Source: CAZIAK01 sp964537035 (GTDB taxonomy: Bacteria > Planctomycetota > B15-G4). From it: a stretch of DNA of 64,000 nucleotides. The stretch covers positions 62,001 through 126,000 of the forward strand of contig CAZIAK010000003.1 in the NCBI GenBank assembly GCA_964537035.1. The letters are read 5' to 3'. This document shows, piece by piece, positions 1 to 7,928 of the stretch. Below the pieces are notes generated by a model. That model saw only the letters and a program-made list of their open reading frames with translations. It did no database searches and was not told the DNA's origin. Position numbers and translations under genes: made by a program. Position 1 is the first letter of the stretch. The number at the start of each line of letters is the position of its first letter.

Positions 1-1499
1 CCGGCGCTGGAGAGCACGTTCTCGAGAAAAGCGATGACGCTCTCGGCCTGCTGCCGCGCCTGGTCGGCAGCGTCGCGACTGCGATCCGAATCGGCCCTGG
101 CCTTCTCCGACTCTTCACGGGCCCAGCGGGCATCCGCCAGGGCCAACCCCATGGCACGACGGGCATCGTCCGCCTCCGTACGAGCGCTCACGGCTCGATC
201 ACGCTGCACGGCGATCTCCTCAGCCTTCCAGAACAGACCGAGCAGGCCCAGGATCAGCGAGGCCAGCGTGATGAACGCCGCGGCGGTCGTCCAGCGGTGG
301 CGACCCACGAACTTGCGCGCCACGTAACCGAGGGTCGCCGGGCGAGCCCGGATGGGCAGGCCCTCCAGCTGACGTCTGATGTCCTCAGAGAACTGCTCAA
401 CGCTCCCGTAGCGTTCGCCAGGATCTTTGCGCAACGCCGTGAGGACAATCGTGTCCAGTTCAGGCGAGATGTCTTGCTGACGGAACGAGAGCGTGCAGCG
501 CCTCTGGGTCACTTCGGGCCCTGGCGACAGTTTCGTGCTGGGTCGCGTGGGGAGCTGCTCCGAAACAGCACGATGCAACTCGGCCCTGGTGTCGTAGCGG
601 TAGGGCGAGCGCCCAGTGACCAACTCGTACAGCACCACACCGAGGGAGTAGACATCTGACGCCGTGCTCAATGCTCCGCCCTCGATCAGCTCCGGGCTGG
701 AATACTCAAGGGTCATCGGGCGCTGGGTGCCCGTACGTGTCAATGACGTGGCCTGCTCGTCGAGCAGCTTGGCGATGCCGAAGTCGAGTAGCTTGGGCGA
801 CGAGCCAGCGCCGACCAGGATGTTGGCTGGTTTGAGATCGCAGTGGAGCACCAGATGTCCGTGGGCGTGCTCGACAGCGGCACAGATCTCGCGGAACAGA
901 CGCAGCACGGCCTCCAGAGCCAGGGCATTCTGGCTGCAATAGCGATCCACGGGCAGGCCTTCGACGTGCTCGACCAGCAGGTAGGGCCGCCCATCCGCGA
1001 CCGACCCGGCGTCGATCAGGCGGGCAATGCCCGGGTGATCGAGGGCTCCCAGCACCTTGCGTTCCACATCGAAGCGACGTAGCAGCTCCTCCGTGTCGAG
1101 GCCGCGCTTGAGTACCTTGATCGCCACGATTTTGTCGAAGGTCGCATCGGCGCGGCTGGCAAGATAGACGTCACCCATTCCGCCCGAGCCGATGCGCCGC
1201 TCGATGAGCCAGCTGTCCAGGCGCTGGCCAATCAGCTCGTCGTCAGAGACATCCCCACGGACAGCGCCAACAGAGGTTGGCCACCCGTCGCGACGCGGTC
1301 CTGCCTCGTACAGAGCCGGTTGAAGCGGCAGGATGAACTCATCATCCACGGCGTCGGCAGCGAGCATGGCGGAGAGCTTTTCGCCCAGGTCAGGGTTCTC
1401 CCGGCAAGCCTGGTCGACGAACTCGCGGCGACCATCATGGGGATGATCGAGGGCCTGCTCAAAGAGGTCGTTCAGCCGTTCCCATTGTTCGGCGTGCAT
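1..1499 (-). CDS. Serine/threonine protein kinase, Pkn type (3' end outside window)
   Basis: About 499 residues are visible; the gene runs off the left edge. The first ~90 residues are the helical leader usual in planctomycete/acidobacterial kinases encoded beside ECF sigma factors. The kinase domain spans roughly 95-375: glycine loop GSGGMG near 104-109, VAIK lysine near 128, catalytic loop HCDLKPAN near 219, DFG near 239 and SPE in place of APE near 269. The catalytic loop has HCD rather than HRD, so it resembles non-RD kinases. A hydrophobic segment near 404-424 is probably a membrane anchor, followed by a charged coiled-coil-like stretch. The ATG at 1499 overlaps the end of the upstream sigma factor gene by 28 bp, suggesting translational coupling. 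Role inferred: signal-responsive phosphorylation linked to that sigma factor. The C-terminal sensor region is not visible. Confidence 0.9.
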   Translation of the reverse strand, partial: MHAEQWERLNDLFEQALDHPHDGRREFVDQACRENPDLGEKLSAMLAADAVDDEFILPLQPALYEAGPRRDGWPTSVGAVRGDVSDDELIGQRLDSWLIERRIGSGGMGDVYLASRADATFDKIVAIKVLKRGLDTEELLRRFDVERKVLGALDHPGIARLIDAGSVADGRPYLLVEHVEGLPVDRYCSQNALALEAVLRLFREICAAVEHAHGHLVLHCDLKPANILVGAGSSPKLLDFGIAKLLDEQATSLTRTGTQRPMTLEYSSPELIEGGALSTASDVYSLGVVLYELVTGRSPYRYDTRAELHRAVSEQLPTRPSTKLSPGPEVTQRRCTLSFRQQDISPELDTIVLTALRKDPGERYGSVEQFSEDIRRQLEGLPIRARPATLGYVARKFVGRHRWTTAAAFITLASLILGLLGLFWKAEEIAVQRDRAVSARTEADDARRAMGLALADARWAREESEKARADSDRSRDAADQARQQAESVIAFLENVLSSA

Positions 1500-2062
1500 G
1501 CTCTGTCGTCCGCAGAGGCGATCTCGGTGCGCAGCCAGGCTCGGGCGCTGCGCCAGCCCCTTTCGACAGTCCGACACGAAACATCGAGCAACTCTGCGAT
1601 CTCGTCGAAACTCAGCCCGCCGAAGAAGCGCAGTTCGACAATGTGGGCTTGCCGAGCAGCGGCTTGAGAGAGTTGCAGCAATGCCTCATCGAGCGCGATC
1701 AGGTCGAGGCACCGGTCTTCGTACAAGGCCACGCCCTCTTGCAGCGTGACCCGCAACCGACCTCCACCACGCTTTGCAGCCGAGCCGTCCCGGGCATGAT
1801 TGACCAGCACGTGACGCATGGTCCGCGCGGAGGCGGCCAGGAAATGGCTGCGACTGGCGTAGCTCCCCCGCTCCCCGCTGTCCATCTTGAGCCAGGCTTC
1901 GTGGACCAGGGCGGTGGGCTGGAGTGTGTGGCCAGGACCGCTACGCGACAGATAACGACTGGCCAGCCGTCGCAGGTCGTCATAGGTAGCTTCAAGCAAC
2001 CCCTCCGTGTGGGGGGGCACCGACATCCCCTCCTGGTCTCTGCCTTGGCTCTCGCGGTCCAT
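1472..2062 (-). CDS. ECF RNA polymerase sigma factor (TIGR02999-like)
   Basis: A 196-residue protein with the family hallmark YDDLRRLASRYL followed by GHTLQPTALVHEAWLKM in region 2, and a C-terminal sigma-4 helix-turn-helix (LSFDEIAELLDVSCRTVERG). This matches the ECF group commonly encoded directly before Pkn kinases in Planctomycetota and Acidobacteriota. It would direct RNA polymerase to alternative promoters. Its stop lies inside the downstream kinase gene. The start could instead be the Met at 2026, but the AGGAGG there sits only two bases away, so 2062 is kept. No anti-sigma gene is adjacent; control through the kinase is an inference from this gene pairing. Confidence 0.92.
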   Translation of the reverse strand: MDRESQGRDQEGMSVPPHTEGLLEATYDDLRRLASRYLSRSGPGHTLQPTALVHEAWLKMDSGERGSYASRSHFLAASARTMRHVLVNHARDGSAAKRGGGRLRVTLQEGVALYEDRCLDLIALDEALLQLSQAAARQAHIVELRFFGGLSFDEIAELLDVSCRTVERGWRSARAWLRTEIASADDRACTPNNGNG

Positions 2063-2506
2063 GCCGAACGAGTAGCAAGGCCCATGCCGATAGGTGACAC
2101 GGCACCGAAAAGCGCGACAACAGAGGCGCAGGACGGTCTCGAGCTCCGCCGGAGACCGTTGCGCAACTCGCCCAGCACCAGCGCTGTCTCCGATCTGGAC
2201 GCCGCGTCCAGACCGCAGACAAGCTGGTCCGCGCTGGCGGCTGCCCCAGACCCGGCCAGAACTTGCCGTCGGATACGGTCATAGCCGCCGGGGACAGAGT
2301 TGAGGCAGACTGGAGTCCATGCCATCCAGGACTCGACTTCGTTCAGGGCGCGACCCCACTCTCCGCGAGATCCCCCTGCTGCGACTCATCCCGGCCGCTT
2401 GTCGAGTGGCTCCCCCACCGGAGAAGCCGACCATCGAGGCTTACCAACCTGTCCGCACAGTGCACTAAGAGCTGCGCCCACACCCTCAGCCCCGGAGGTG
2501 TCAAGC
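2063..2506. other. Divergent intergenic region, no gene seen
   Basis: About 444 bp separate the minus-strand sigma factor from the plus-strand SnoaL-like gene. Open frames here have no family resemblance and overlap in several frames, as expected for GC-rich noncoding DNA. It must hold promoters for both directions. The only clear signal is the GGAGGT ribosome binding site at 2494-2499 for the plus gene. Confidence 0.5.
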
Positions 2507-2938
2507 ATGTCCGCCGAGTCCGTCGTCGACGCGCTCTACAGCGGCGTCAGCACCGAACCGGGCGAGGGCATCGACTGGGCGTCTCTGCGAGCGCTGTTCG
2601 ATGCATCGGCGCGATTCGTACTGCGCACCGGCGCAGAGCCCACCGACACCCTTGACCTCGACGGATGGATCGATGACTTTCAGCGCTTCGTCACGGACGC
2701 CGACGTGGAACGTCGCGGCTTCTTCGAGCGCATCGTGCGCAGCGAGGCCACCACAATCGGCGACATCGCCCATGTGCTCGTGCTCTACGAGGCTGGCTTC
2801 CCCGGCGAGGAGCGCGCCCCACGCCGGGGCGTGGACTCGATTCAACTGGCTCGCCGGGACGGCATCTGGCGCATGGTGAGCATCCTCAACGAGCTGCCCC
2901 GGGACGGGCGTCACCTGCCGGCGGCGCTCGCTGACTGA
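2507..2938 (+). CDS. SnoaL/NTF2-like domain protein
   Basis: A 143-residue protein, probably cytoplasmic, with no signal peptide. The order (helical N-terminus, a WASLRALFDASARFVLR stretch, a middle helix around DGWIDDFQRFV, then strands FFERIVRSEATTIGDIAHVLVLYEA and a final IQLARRDGIWRMVSIL) fits the SnoaL-like/NTF2 cone fold, often annotated nuclear transport factor 2 family. The start at 2507 is supported by GGAGGT seven bases upstream; a longer frame reaching back to 2300 lacks such support. Members can be enzymes or ligand-binding proteins, so no specific function is assigned. Confidence 0.7.
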   Translation: MSAESVVDALYSGVSTEPGEGIDWASLRALFDASARFVLRTGAEPTDTLDLDGWIDDFQRFVTDADVERRGFFERIVRSEATTIGDIAHVLVLYEAGFPGEERAPRRGVDSIQLARRDGIWRMVSILNELPRDGRHLPAALAD

Positions 2939-3228
2939 CGTGCTCTGCGGCGGCTGCCCGCCCACCTCTTGCCCGGCACCTCCCCGCCCTTGTGAACGAC
3001 TTGTGCTCGCAGTGTGGGGGATTGTCGTTCGCTCTGAGCTCCAGACGCAGCGCAGAAGAGGCGCTGAGCACCAGCATCGACGAGCTATGCGCCGTCGGAC
3101 GGGTTCACCACGGCCGCAAGGGTTCTGTGGCCGGTGCGTGGCGCAGCCCAGGTGTCGCCGCGCAACGGTGATACTCCGGGCCCTGGCCCAAGCACGGGCT
3201 CGTGCCCCCCTCGCGGAGTCGCCTGACA

Positions 3229-5925
3229 ATGTTCCGATCGCTCAGCATTCTCGTCGTCGCTCTCGGCGGCCTGGCCCAGGGTGCCGCCGCCCTGTCCCCG
3301 GCAGAAGAAGCGCAGAAAAAGTCCGACTATCCGTCCTTCGAGTCCGTGACCGAGGGCCTCGAGAAGGTCGTCTCCACCACCGACGGCGAGGCCTCTCTCT
3401 ACGACCTCTATGCCGACGAAGACAGCGGTCGCTTGCTGGCCGTGCTCTCGGCGGGATACGCGAAGCAGCTGCTGATGATCGCCTGCACCGTCTCGGGTGG
3501 TCACCCCGAGGCTGGCGTGATGGGACCCACTTATTACGTCCAGTGGCGCAAGATCGGCAAGCAGCTGGCGCTGGTGGAACCAAACCTCGGCGTGCGCACC
3601 GAGGGTGACAAGCAGGCCTCCGATTCCGTCGACGCGCTGTTCACGGGCCGGGTGCTGCTGTCTCTGCCGATCCTGGCCATGGCCCCCGGCAAGCGCCCGG
3701 TGATCGACTTCGGACACATGGCCACGCAGAAAGCCACCAGCTTCTTCAACCCCACCGCCCCCGGCGGCTACGGCCCGACCATGGGACCGCTCAATGTCTC
3801 CCTGGCCAGCTTGACCAAGGCCAAGGCCTTTCCCGAGAACATCATCGTCGAATATGAAGCACCCCGCTCGGATGGGCGATTGGTCAGGGTGACCTACGCG
3901 GTCGGTGAGCTGAAGGGCACAGAGGGGTTCCAGCCGCGCAAGGCCGACTCCCGAGTGGGCTACTTCTACGACTGGCACGTCGACTACGGGCGCACCGGCG
4001 ACGAAGAACTCACCGAGCGCTATATCTCCCGCTGGCACATGGCCAAGGCCGACGCCTCCCTGAAGATGAGCCCCCCCACCAAGCCCATCGTCTGGTACAT
4101 CGAGCACACCACTCCCGTGCGCTACCGACGCTACGTCCGTGACGGCATCCGCATGTGGAACAAGGCCTTCGCCTCGGTGGGCATCGCCGACGGCGTCGAG
4201 GTCTACCAGCAAGACTCGAGCACCGGCGCCCACATGGAGAAGGACCCCGAGGACGCCCGCTACAACTTCTTCCGCTGGAACACGAGCGACGAAGGCTACG
4301 CCATCGGCCCGAGCCGCACCAACCCGCTCACGGGCGAGATCCTCGACGCCGACATCGTCTGGAACCAGGGGCTGACCCGGTCCGTGCGTTCGATGCTGGA
4401 GGAACTCTCCGAAGACCTGGTCGACGAGGCCTTCCACCCCGAGACCCTGGCCTTCTTCGAGCAGCACCCGAACTGGGACCCTCGTGTGCGCACGGCGAGC
4501 CCGGCCCGTCGTGAGCAACGGCTCCGGCAGCTCGCCCTCTCAGCAGCTGACGCCGTGCAGACCGCCTTGCAGAGCGCCGATCACCCCTGGACCCGAGGCG
4601 CCAATGACTTCACCAACCACGCCTGTCGCATCGGCAATCGGCTCTCCATGGACATGGCCCTGGCCGGGGCTGCCTTCAGCGCCGAGCTCATCCCCTCCTA
4701 TGGAGGTGGTCAGGTTCTGGACGGCCTGCCCGAGGAGTTTCTCGGCGCCATGATCCGCTACATCTCCGCCCACGAGGTCGGTCACACCATGGGGCTGCAG
4801 CACAACATGGCGGCCTCGACCATTCACAGCCTGGAGGAGGTCAACTCGGGCGACTTCGAGGGGCCGACCATCGGCTCGGTCATGGACTACGTCGCCGCCA
4901 ACATCAACTTCGAGCTGGGCGCGGCCCAGGGGCCCTACGCCACACCTTCTGTCGGCCCCTACGATGAGTGGGCCATTCGCTTCGGCTATGGCCCAGAGGA
5001 CGAAGTCGATGACGTTCTCGCCGAGGTCAGCAAGCCCGAACACATCTACATCAGCCAGGTAGCCATGTCGGTGGGTAGCGACCCGCGAAACATGACCTGG
5101 GACATGGGCTCGAACAACCTCGACTTCTGCGTCTCCCGCCTGGCCTTGGTGGCCGACCTGCGGTCGAAGCTCATCGAAGACCTGGTCAAGGACGGCGAGC
5201 CCTGGGCTCAGGTGAGGCGTCGCTACAACACCCTGGCCGGCAGCCACCTGTCCGCCCTGTTCACGGCCGCACCGTGGATCGGAGGCACCTACGAGAACTA
5301 CGACTTCAAGGGTGACCCGGGCCATCGGGCGGCCATCGAAGACGTCGCCCCCGCCGATCAGCGCAGGGCGTTGCAGCTCATCATCGACAACAGCTTCCGC
5401 GATGAGGCCTTCGGGCTCTCCCCCGAGCTGATGCGCCACATGGGCAAGGAGTACTGGTGGGATGAAGAAGGCCTCGACGAGTTGATGGAGGATTCCAACT
5501 TCAACGTGCACGAGGCCGTGGGCCAGTTTCAGGCCATCGGGCTCACCCTGCTCCTGAACCCGACCACCCTGCGGCGGGTCTACGACAACGAATTCCGCAC
5601 CCGATCGGACAGCGACAGCCTGACCCTGGCGGAGCTGGTGAAGACCGTGCGGGAAGCCATCTGGAATGACGACAGCCCGTCGAGCTTCCGCCGCAACCTG
5701 CAGCGGGAACACGTCGAGCGGATGATCGATCTGTCCCTGCTGGGCAGAACGTCCAGCCCGTCCCTGAGATCGATCAGCACCCTGGCCACCCAGGAGCTAC
5801 GCCAGATCTCCGAGATCGCAGAGAATGGCCCCACGTCGGACAACCCCTACGGCGCCGCCCACCTGGCGGATATCCAGCAACGGATCGCCAAGGCCCTGGA
5901 CGCGACCTACACGTTGAGTCGCTGA
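3229..5925 (+). CDS. Secreted zinc-dependent metalloprotease (DUF5117/DUF4953 type)
   Basis: About 898 residues. The start at 3229 (MFRSLSILVVALGGLAQG) gives a clean signal peptide and is preceded by GGAG at 3215-3218; an earlier frame start at 3202 would spoil it. The zinc site HEVGHTMGLQH lies near residues 515-525 and fits HExxHxxGxxH, with a metzincin-type Met-turn SVMDY near 550. The N-terminal half fits the DUF5117 region and the remainder the DUF4953 region of the large zinc-dependent metalloprotease family found in Bacteroidota and Planctomycetota. It probably degrades extracellular or periplasmic protein. It stands alone, convergent with the ABC exporter genes. The 290 bp before the start show no other gene. 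Confidence 0.9.
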   Translation: MFRSLSILVVALGGLAQGAAALSPAEEAQKKSDYPSFESVTEGLEKVVSTTDGEASLYDLYADEDSGRLLAVLSAGYAKQLLMIACTVSGGHPEAGVMGPTYYVQWRKIGKQLALVEPNLGVRTEGDKQASDSVDALFTGRVLLSLPILAMAPGKRPVIDFGHMATQKATSFFNPTAPGGYGPTMGPLNVSLASLTKAKAFPENIIVEYEAPRSDGRLVRVTYAVGELKGTEGFQPRKADSRVGYFYDWHVDYGRTGDEELTERYISRWHMAKADASLKMSPPTKPIVWYIEHTTPVRYRRYVRDGIRMWNKAFASVGIADGVEVYQQDSSTGAHMEKDPEDARYNFFRWNTSDEGYAIGPSRTNPLTGEILDADIVWNQGLTRSVRSMLEELSEDLVDEAFHPETLAFFEQHPNWDPRVRTASPARREQRLRQLALSAADAVQTALQSADHPWTRGANDFTNHACRIGNRLSMDMALAGAAFSAELIPSYGGGQVLDGLPEEFLGAMIRYISAHEVGHTMGLQHNMAASTIHSLEEVNSGDFEGPTIGSVMDYVAANINFELGAAQGPYATPSVGPYDEWAIRFGYGPEDEVDDVLAEVSKPEHIYISQVAMSVGSDPRNMTWDMGSNNLDFCVSRLALVADLRSKLIEDLVKDGEPWAQVRRRYNTLAGSHLSALFTAAPWIGGTYENYDFKGDPGHRAAIEDVAPADQRRALQLIIDNSFRDEAFGLSPELMRHMGKEYWWDEEGLDELMEDSNFNVHEAVGQFQAIGLTLLLNPTTLRRVYDNEFRTRSDSDSLTLAELVKTVREAIWNDDSPSSFRRNLQREHVERMIDLSLLGRTSSPSLRSISTLATQELRQISEIAENGPTSDNPYGAAHLADIQQRIAKALDATYTLSR

Positions 5926-5941
5926 AGGCCGAAGCAGTAGA

Positions 5942-5985
5942 CCCTCGCGACCTCGAATGGTGTCCGTCATTCTGGGTCGCGAGGG
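5942..5985. terminator. Bidirectional hairpin between convergent genes
   Basis: CCCTCGCGACC at 5942-5952 pairs perfectly with GGTCGCGAGGG at 5975-5985. Inside the loop GAATG and CATTC can pair again, making one long interrupted hairpin. It sits between the ends of the plus-strand metalloprotease and the minus-strand ABC exporter. There is no U-tract on either side, so it may stall transcription or protect 3' ends rather than act as a classic intrinsic terminator. Confidence 0.55.
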
Positions 5986-6020
5986 GGAGGCGAGCCAGCG
6001 ACGAGCTCATCTTGCCACGC

Positions 6021-7928
6021 TCACTGTGGCGAATGAGCAGGCGGGCCTGGCGCCTGAAAATCGGCGGTGGCCAACGCCTGGCGCGTGGTCAGATCGTGGT
6101 AGCGCCCGTTGAGTGCCATGAGCTCGTGGTGACGTCCTTGCTCGACGATGCGCCCGTTCTCCAGGTAGAGGATGCGATCGGCGGTCCGAATCGTCGACAG
6201 TCGGTGCGCGATGACGAAGCTCGTGCGCCCCGCCTGCACATGACGGAGAGCCCTGCGCATCTGCTCCTCGGTCTCCGTGTCGATGGACGACGTGGCCTCG
6301 TCCATGATCAGCACCTGTGGGTCGGCCAGGATCGCCCTGGCGATGGAGAGGAGCTGCTTCTGTCCCGTGCTGAGTCGGTTGCCGCCCTCGCCCACTTCGG
6401 TCTCCATGCCCTGGGGCAGGGCCTCGATGAAGGACAGGGCACAAGCACTCCGAGCCGCCGCACGGAGCTCTGAATCCGTGGCGTCCAGGCGGCCGTAGCG
6501 GATGTTGTCAGCGATGGTGCCGTTGAACAGATGGGGCGTCTGCAGCACCGTACCCATGTGGCTTTGCAGCCAGTGCAGGCTTCGTTCGCGCAGGTCGATG
6601 CCGTCGATCAAGAGGGCGCCGGTTGTGGGTTCGTAGAACCGCGCGAGCAGGTTGACCAGGGTGGACTTGCCCCCACCGGTGGCCCCCACCAGGGCGATGG
6701 TCTGCCCGGGCTGCACGGTCAAGTTGATGTCGCTGAGAACCGTCACGCCGTTCTGGTAGGCGAAGCCCACTCCGCGAAACTCGATGATGCCGATGGCGTT
6801 GGGCAGTCCATCCTCTGCGCAGCCCACGGACGTCACGGGGACGTCCACCGTTCGGCGCTCGTTGGCCTCTCGTTGTGCGTCGATGGCGGCGAGAACTGCA
6901 GGGCTGTCCCGGACCTCTGGCTCTGCGTCGATGAGCCCGAGCACACGTTCGGCGGAGGCCTGAGCCATCTGCATCTCGGCGAACCAATGGGCCATCTGCT
7001 GGACAGGTTCGAAGAAGTGCAGGGTGTAGCTCATGAAGGCCACCAGGGTTCCCAGCGTGATCAGACCGCTCTCCACCCGATAGCCACCCAGGGTCAGCAC
7101 CAGGCCTGTGCCCAGGCTGGCCAGGGTCAGCACCAGGGGCAAGAAGATCGCGGACTGCAAGGCAAAGGACACCGAAGAATTGAACATGGCCCGGGACTGT
7201 CCCGAGAACTCGGCCAGGTTTTCGTCCTCCCGAGTGAGCAGCTTGGTGGTGGTCACGCCCATGACGGCCTCGTTGTAAGCCGCGGTGAGCCGGCTGTTGG
7301 CGGCCCTCACACGGCGCGAGCTGAGCAGGATGCGCTTCTGGAAGAACAGGCTGACCCAGATCAACAGGGGCACGATGGCCAGGACCCAGGCCGCCAAGAC
7401 GGGCTCGAGTGTGAACATCACCGCGGCGATCCCTGACATGAGCGTGAGGCCCCAGATGAAGTCGAGAGCGCCCCAGGCCAGGATGTTCGAGAGGCGCTCG
7501 CAATCAGAGGTCATGCGCGACATCAGCCAGCCCACCGGGCGCTGATCGTAGAACGAGAGAGACAGCCGCTGCAGGTTGGCGAACCCTGCCTGCCGAATGT
7601 CGTGGCTCACGTGTGTGCGGATGCGCCCGCCGGCGCGAATGAACCCGCGCACCGAGACCACGAGCACCGCGGTGAGCAACAGGTACGCCGCCGCCATGGG
7701 CTGCCAGTGCGCCGCAGCGCCGCGCAAGGACAGCTCGTCGATGAGGGCTCGAGTGACCAGGGGAAAGCCCGCGTCGGCCGCTGCAGTGCAGACGGCCGAG
7801 AGGGCCAGCACGGACAGGTCCCCGCGGTAGGGCAGGGTGTAGCCCAGCAGCCGACGCCACAGCACGAGGTCGAGCTCCGTGGCGGGCGCCTCGCTGTCGT
7901 CGAGAAGGTCTTGGTCGTGATCGCTCAT
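6021..7928 (-). CDS. ABC exporter half-transporter (permease-ATPase), second subunit
   Basis: 635 residues from the ATG at 7928. That ATG overlaps the upstream partner's TGA in an ATGA junction, which decides the start over a longer frame to 8012. An N-terminal six-helix ABC exporter membrane domain (about 30-330) is followed by a nucleotide-binding domain (about 400-620). The latter has Walker A VGATGGGKST, signature LSTGQKQL, Walker B VLIMDEATSSID with the catalytic Glu, and the switch His in FVIAHRLSTIR. The signature is LSTGQ instead of LSGGQ. With the partner gene at 7925-9817 it should form a heterodimeric multidrug/lipid-type exporter in the inner membrane. Substrate is unknown. Confidence 0.93.
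   Translation of the reverse strand: MSDHDQDLLDDSEAPATELDLVLWRRLLGYTLPYRGDLSVLALSAVCTAAADAGFPLVTRALIDELSLRGAAAHWQPMAAAYLLLTAVLVVSVRGFIRAGGRIRTHVSHDIRQAGFANLQRLSLSFYDQRPVGWLMSRMTSDCERLSNILAWGALDFIWGLTLMSGIAAVMFTLEPVLAAWVLAIVPLLIWVSLFFQKRILLSSRRVRAANSRLTAAYNEAVMGVTTTKLLTREDENLAEFSGQSRAMFNSSVSFALQSAIFLPLVLTLASLGTGLVLTLGGYRVESGLITLGTLVAFMSYTLHFFEPVQQMAHWFAEMQMAQASAERVLGLIDAEPEVRDSPAVLAAIDAQREANERRTVDVPVTSVGCAEDGLPNAIGIIEFRGVGFAYQNGVTVLSDINLTVQPGQTIALVGATGGGKSTLVNLLARFYEPTTGALLIDGIDLRERSLHWLQSHMGTVLQTPHLFNGTIADNIRYGRLDATDSELRAAARSACALSFIEALPQGMETEVGEGGNRLSTGQKQLLSIARAILADPQVLIMDEATSSIDTETEEQMRRALRHVQAGRTSFVIAHRLSTIRTADRILYLENGRIVEQGRHHELMALNGRYHDLTTRQALATADFQAPGPPAHSPQ

Noticed and set aside
3085..5712. 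Minus-strand frames opposite the metalloprotease
   Set aside because: Opposite a gene with zinc and Met-turn motifs; no supported start or family.
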